NCBI GenBank assembly: GCA_034440635.1
Contig: JAOTON010001354.1
Location: forward strand, 186,001 to 250,000
Origin: Lepas anatifera
Taxonomy: Eukaryota > Arthropoda > Thecostraca > Lepadidae
Length of the DNA stretch: 64,000 nucleotides
Direction of reading: 5' to 3'
The position numbers were made by a program, and so were the translations under genes. How positions within the stretch are numbered: the first letter of the stretch is position 1; each line of letters starts with the position of its first letter. Under the pieces are notes generated by a model. That model saw only the letters and a program-made list of their open reading frames with translations, was not told where the DNA came from and made no database searches. Below, piece after piece: positions 58,677 through 64,000 of the stretch.

Positions 58677-59520
58677 CAAACCGGGCCCAAAGTTACAGCT
58701 ATAAAGGGCCGAGACCAAAGGAAACCCACAAGCAAGGCTGGGGCCGACAGTAGCCACAGAAGGCCCAGGTAGACCACGGGGAGGCATGAATGCTGGAAAT
58801 AGGAGACTGACTTCGGCCACAGTATGTCTGAGGTTATCGTGAGGGGCCCGGTCCTGGACACATAGGTCCCCAGTGAACCACAGGTGCCCCGGGAAGCATT
58901 TCAGGGGGCCCAAATAGCCACAGGAGGTCTGGATGAACCGCAGGGAGCCAGGCTGTGGTCACAAAGAGCCCGGGTGGATTACAGGGGGAATTCTCTGCAA
59001 CGGATGTGAATAGGGGTCCGGCTTCGGTAGCAGTGGGCCCGGGATAACTCTGAGGGGCCCGGTCGCAGACTCAGAGCTTCCAAGTGGACTGCAAGGGGCC
59101 TGGATGCATGTTAGGGTGCCTGGAAAGCCACAGGAGGTCTAGGTCAACCGCAGGGATCCCGGCTGTGGTCACAAATGACCTGGGTTGATTACAGGGGAAT
59201 TCTCTGCTACGGCTGAGAATAGGGGCCCGGCTTTGGTAGCAGTGGGTGCAGGATAATTTTGAGGGGTCTGGTCGCAGACTCGGAGGTTCCAAGTGGACTA
59301 AAAGGGGCCTGGAGGCATGCTAGGGTGCCCGGATAGCCACATGAGGCCCGGGTTAAGCGCAGGGGCCTGGCTGCAGCTACCGGGAGCCCGGGTGAAATAC
59401 AGGGGAATGCTCTGCAACGGGTGATAATAGGGTCTCGGCTTCGGTAGTGGGCCCGGGATAATTCTGAGGGGCCCAGTCCCAGACTCAGTAAGTGGATTAC
59501 AAGCCCGGTTACACTCAATT
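58677..59520. repeat. ~210-bp higher-order tandem repeat
   Basis: GAGGGGCCCGGTC-type landmarks at 58841, 59052, 59261 and 59466 are 205-211 bp apart. Within each period, units of about 35 bp share phrases such as CCACAGGAGG, GGGCCC and AGCCCGGG. It starts 20 bp after the family A element. It is rich in GGGG and CCCGGG. Confidence 0.85.
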
Positions 59521-59565
59521 TGGGTGGCATTTGGAAGGCAATTTGCGGGGCAAGGGTACAGACGC

Positions 59566-59600
59566 AGCCGCCGCCCCCTCCTGCGGGAGGGGGGGCGGCT
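59566..59600. repeat. GC-rich hairpin
   Basis: GCCGCCGCCCCCTCC pairs with GGAGGGGGGGCGGC across a short CTGCG-like loop. It could be a terminal palindrome of an unrecognised TTAA-element relative (a second palindrome-like run follows at 59640-59668), but no TTAA is close. Confidence 0.5.
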
Positions 59601-60894
59601 GCAGGGGGTGTTTCTTTCCTGTGCTTGAGGTAGGCCCAAGGGGGGGCGATCGTCCCATCGTCCCCCCCCACTTGGATTCGCCCCTGGTGTTGGCTGATGG
59701 GTGAAATGTCGCATTTTTATAGTAAGGTCGTCATATTGAACTTACGGTCTTTATTCTGATCTCGATTTATAAACCACGATCAGACAAGAAAAAAACAAGC
59801 TGATGACCAGAATCACTCTATGAAAAAATCCGACACAACGATATTTCATCAAAATACAAATATATAGGTACAATCAGTCAAAGTACGGTACAAGGAGAAG
59901 TGGGACAGCTTGTCCCAGTTCTCCCTGACCCTGTCATTGTTTTCTGAATTGCGATGTCAGTAAAATTGAAACCCCTTTCGTTATTCGAAGCTGGTACAGG
60001 TCGATGGAGAATACGAAACCAGCTTTAGTGGAGCCAAAAAGCCAACTTTTCGGTTGCATATTTAGCAGATAATTCACTCAAGAAAACGTAAAAAATTAAC
60101 TTTTTAAGGAGCACTCACCTCCCGCTTCCAGCATCTACCGGAAAAGGAATTTGACACCCTAGCGATGTGCAGCGGCACATATAGTACGAGAATCAGCAAA
60201 AATTATACTTTTGGCTTACTCCTAGATTCAATAATGGCTGTGTCCCACTTCTCCTGCGTCCCATGTCTCCCCACTCTCCCCTAAGAAGCCATCTATAGAA
60301 ATACCTGGTGCATGCTGGTATTAGGTTGTGTCAATATATGGAAAACTGAAAATGAGATTGTTCACATGATTTCCAGCTCTATTATGTTCTAATGAAAAAT
60401 AAGCAGAGCCAAAAATGGTTTAGGTGCAAATGCGACTGCAAATGCATTTCTAAGTTTTTGGAGGTATTCAAACCATTTTCAGGAAGAATATTGTTCTTTA
60501 TATTTGCAGACGCTTCGGCTTTTTTATTGCATTTACAAAAAAAAGTATTTAAATAAGCACAGGCAGCGCCCTGATATCAAACGACCACACTTATCTATGC
60601 CTAGACAGCTTTGAATCACCTATTTCCTGACACAAACGAGACGAGCTATTTAGGTCATTAGGGGACTCCTTGTTTACAGCAGTAGGAAATGATTCAGGGA
60701 AAGAATGGTCACGATAAACCTGTCTTTCGAGGCCTAAAATAGAGTTCAAGTTCCATCTATCTGATCGTCAGCTTTGTAATGCCGAGGAGGTCCTGCTTGC
60801 TGTTGATCCTGAGCATCAGTTTGGTGTGCTGGGCCCATCGCCTGATAAAACGATTCCTATTCCAGCACGACAGACAGAACTGACAGCTATCTTT

Positions 60895-61640
60895 TGCTTT
60901 ACAGAGGTGGCAACTACAGCCATGGTCTGCGCGTGGCAGATGAAGTGCTCTACCTCCATGGGCTTCCCCATAACCCTGGGAGCTTGGATTTGATCAAGCT
61001 GCAGGTGATGATAGGTTCGGTGACCCCGTCCCAGTCAATTATATTTTTGAGAGTGGTCATCTGTGTGTTGACGTTGGGCTTGGTCCGACGCCTGAGAGAG
61101 GTGTTCCCCACCTCCTGTTCCCCTCTGATGGTCTCTTGTGGAATGTGTTCCTCCTCTCCTCCTCACTGCAGAACATGCCATGTTCATCAGGATCTCCTCG
61201 GAGTGAGCGAACCTTTCAGAGGAGCACACGGTCAGCATGACAGTCACATGCACCATCTAGGGCTGGATCCTGAGGCATAAGAGTTACAATAGGACGTTTC
61301 TGGGACCGTCTACCAAGTTGTTGATAATCTTCATCTGGAGTCAGTAGGGAAATTGGAACTCGGTAGGAGATCTTCGCTATCATTATCGAGCCTTACTTTC
61401 CCTACTGGCTACAGGTGTAGACCAGCAACGACTGGCTGGCAACCCTCGGAAAGTCATGTTCGAGCTCTCCTGCTTTCGTGCCCAGTCCAAGGTGGTACAG
61501 TTGAATGTCAAGGCCGCCATGTGCTCCTCTGCAATGTTCGTTCACACCGAGGCAATCCTGATGACATTGCTCTGCAGGCCATAGAGAGAGTTGTAAAGGA
61601 AGTGACAGCTGGAGCCCATTCATAATAAAATATAATTTTT
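60895..61640. pseudogene. two decayed coding-like segments in inverted arrangement
   Basis: Plus-strand 61166-61266 and minus-strand 61580-61480 align with each other (CTGCAGA, CATCAGGAT, CCTCGG(A/T)GTGA, CAGAGGAGCACA, TGTACCACC/TGCACCATC, CTGG). Translated in the matching frame both read like EEH(M/T)-AA-TFNCTT-W, with N(M/R)TF(R/L)G further on. Stops break both. I do not recognise the protein. Confidence 0.4.
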
Positions 61641-62252
61641 GGGGCTTATCGACGCACCAACTGCCAGGGTCATATGGCGTCGCCAACTCTTTCCCTGTTG
61701 GAAGGGTTTCTCGGGAGCCAGCTTGCTCCTTGTTCAGGGAAGCCGCCGGGCCTTGAACCCGGGTCGGCTGAATGGAAGCCAGCTACGCTGACCACTCCAC
61801 TACCGCGCCCCCTGGAGCCCATTCAGTCTGTAATGCTGAGACGAGGGATGGATTCATCTGTCAAAGGGTAAAGCACATCGAACTGGTACTCGGGATCAAA
61901 GCTGGACCTCTTCGGTATAATAAAAAAAATGGAGGGGTTTATCGACGCACCAAATACCAGGGTTATCTGGCGTTGCTAACTCTTTCCCTGTTGGAAAGGT
62001 TTCTCGGGAGCCAGATTGATATTTGCTTAGGGAATGCGCCGGACCTTGAACCCAGGTTGGCTGCGTGGATATCAGCATAATTGTTGGGGCTTATCGACGC
62101 ACCAACTGCCAGGGTTATATGGCGTCGCCCTCATTCCCTGTTGGAGGGGTTTCTTGGAAGTCAAATTGTTCCTTGCACAAGGAACCTGCTGGGCCTTTAA
62201 CCCGAGTCGACCGCGTGGAAAGCAGGGCTGCTAACCACTATAACACCATGCC
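61630..62252 (-). repeat. cluster of three SINE S1 copies
   Basis: Copies at 61630-61813 (full, with B box GGGTTCAAGGCCC and GGCGCGGTAGTGGAGTGG-like head), 61919-62078 (head truncated) and 62079-62252 (diverged head), all in minus orientation. The second and third abut directly at AT-rich tails, suggesting insertion into the tail of an earlier copy. Confidence 0.85.
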
Positions 62253-63198
62253 TACATCTCCTCGGCATCACAAAGCTGGCCATCAAGTACATTGCACTTG
62301 CAGTCATACTGGAACTTTGCATCTTAGGCATCGAAATATAGCTAGGCGGATTTATTGTGATCAGCCTTTACCTAAATCAATCTCTAATGCTGTAAAGAAG
62401 GAATCCGTAATAACATAAATGAATGTTCCCATTTTTTGTCATTAAAGGGAATGTGGCACCTTTATAACGTGATTTTAACTGAGATAGCCAAGTTGTAAAG
62501 CATGCCGGAAAACCCGTTACTCTATACATAACTTGTCTTGAAGCTCAAAATGTCCGTAGATAAAAGCTAAAAACTACATGAAATGTACCCCTCATGTACC
62601 TCAAGCAGCAGGCCACAGTTGTCAGGCTGTTGGTGTGACGACATGTGCTGACGTCACGGTGAGTATCAGTCAATCAAAGCCCTTGAAGCTTATTGCATAT
62701 GATAGTGGTTGCCTGATCATGACATCCACAGGCAGATATATATTTCTTTCCCTTGAGGAGCATTTTAAAAATCAAAATATTGAGCTTATTGTACATTTTT
62801 CAAAGAAATCATGGACGATTCCATGATCTTCGGCTAAAAGTACGCCTAATTACGCTAAATTCCAGGATTCGACCAAGGTGCCATATTCCTTTAAATAAGT
62901 AAATACAGGTTGATTACGCATAGCGAAGTAAGGTTATTTGGTAGCAAAGCATTGTTTGTAGCTTTCTAAACAGTTTTTTTTAATTTTGTGAATATGATGA
63001 CAAGGGCCTTAACATCTGTAAATATACAAAAAATACACTCTCATCGTAAAAAAATTATTGAAATCCTCCAAAAGAGCTTGAAAATATATTTTTACTGGAA
63101 TAAGGCTATAGGTAAAAACAAAAATAATTTTCTGGCTTTTTACTATGATTTATTACATCATAATAGCTTACCTACAACTCGAAATCGTAGGGCAAACT
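62253..63198. other. no recognisable feature
   Basis: AT-rich DNA. A CRE-like TGACGTCA at about 62650 is isolated and not interpreted. Confidence 0.5.
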
Positions 63199-64000
63199 TT
63201 AACACGCGCATTGACGGGGGGCGGGTACCCGCCCCCTCGGGTTTTTCAGAAACAGCAGAAAAACGGCGGCGCGTAGCGCCGCCGTACTTGGTATACCTTT
63301 TCCCTCATCATTTTTACAACTTCTGTGAAAATTTTAAGGTTAGGTCATCTCAGGTCAGGTCACCATTACAGGTCAAGTGACCCGACCTCAAAAAAAGTTT
63401 AAGATAGCATAAGTCGGAGCAGGGTGAACTTATCCGATTGAAACTCATATCACATAATGGCCCCACCGAGTTCTCTAAAATATGTTCCGGTATTTTTGAT
63501 ATCGATGACCTAAGGTCAGGTACGAGGCATGACCTCTCCATTGAAAATACATGGGAAAAATGGTTTTTACGGAATAACTCAGTAACGGATGGTGATAGAG
63601 CATTTATTTTAGCTGCATTAGACTCGCCTGGGCTTTGCGGTTCTAATGATATGCATTTTATATAATTTGACCCTGACCTGACCTCAGGTCAGGTCAAATC
63701 CTTGATTTGACCTAGCAAGGTCAACTTATATATCATTCGATTCGGCTTGCTAAGAGGATTCATATAGTTCAAGTCGTTTTGCTCTATCTTTACTTGTTCA
63801 GATTTAATGGCCGAAAAACTGAATTTACATGTTATCCCAATGACGGGCATGTTTTGACCTCTCATGACCTTAAATGTGACCTGACAAAAAAATGGTACAA
63901 ATGTTTTCGATGGAGAAGTGGATGGGCAGCCCAACGCCGTTTACCGTTTTTCGCTACCTACCGTGGTTCTCGAGATCTTAGGGGGGCGGGTACCCGCCCC
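63199..64000 (+). mobile_element. TTAA family A element, cut by the window end
   Basis: Left TTAA, terminal repeat, both palindromes and the inner hairpin are intact; the window ends just inside the right palindrome. Very close to the 57807-58656 copy. Confidence 0.95.

Larger units (their letters stand above)
56921..60283. mobile_element. possible DNA transposon bounded by TAGGG(G/A)AGAGTGGGGA
   Basis: Left end TAGGGAAGAGTGGGGAAAAC and right end (reverse complement) TAGGGGAGAGTGGGGAGACA form an inverted pair 3.36 kb apart. Both subterminal regions are rich in TGGGACA (57130-57190; 59898-59930; 60240). No target duplication or transposase is evident. It contains a family A element and a tandem array. 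Confidence 0.5.

Noticed and set aside
59207..59714. Proline-rich minus-strand frames of ~140-154 codons
   Set aside because: They are products of the ~210-bp tandem array and its CCC-rich composition.

Overview
This window is animal nuclear DNA, most likely from an arthropod with a large, repeat-rich genome. The evidence is spliced genes with GT-AG introns, CCAAT/GC-box promoters with TCAGT initiators, tRNA-derived SINEs, decayed DNA transposons and many MITE-like elements. There are no bacterial operons. The species cannot be fixed from the sequence; an insect, perhaps one with a big genome, is a guess.

The only recognisable host genes are two paralogous bHLH-Orange repressors of the Hairy/Enhancer-of-split (HES) class, both on the plus strand: HES-a (8127-9006) and HES-b (32174-34181). 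Each has two exons split inside the bHLH loop, and each ends in the Groucho-binding WRPW motif. HES-a is intact. HES-b carries two one-base homopolymer deletions that break its frame, so it is either a young pseudogene or affected by sequence errors. The last ~250 bp of the two genes are almost identical while the start of exon 2 is not, which points to gene conversion.

Six kinds of GC-rich, non-coding block (called R1 to R6 here) flank both genes in the same orientation and nearly the same order: R4-R1-R2-HES-a-R5-R6-R3, then R4-R1-R2-R1-HES-b-R5-R3-R6. The simplest reading is a tandem duplication of an HES gene with its regulatory surroundings, later inflated by transposons. R2 and R6 contain CGTGGGAA, a consensus Su(H)/CSL site, which would suit Notch-responsive enhancers.

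Most of the rest is mobile DNA. The dominant class is a set of related non-autonomous elements (families A, B, C, D, F and variants, ~0.8-1.25 kb) bounded by TTAA. All share one terminal plan: a terminal repeat of ~16-18 bp, a GC-rich palindrome, a conserved TAAGATCTCG-like or GGTTTTTC-like step, and at one end a second copy of the terminal repeat. The terminal repeat and the palindrome core differ between families while the plan stays fixed. Family bodies A, B, D and F are packed with AGGTCA/TGACCT hexamers. Elements nest inside and abut one another at TTAA.

Other repeats are a 3.6-kb hAT-like transposon (19098-22712) with an 8-bp target duplication and a decayed transposase, several tRNA-derived SINE families, two foldback structures, a 24-bp minisatellite, a ~50-bp satellite and a ~210-bp higher-order tandem array (58677-59520). 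Long intervals (421-2430, 6132-7640, 9956-11174, 37266-39287, 40554-42033, 44736-45574, 62253-63198) hold nothing recognisable beyond small fragments.
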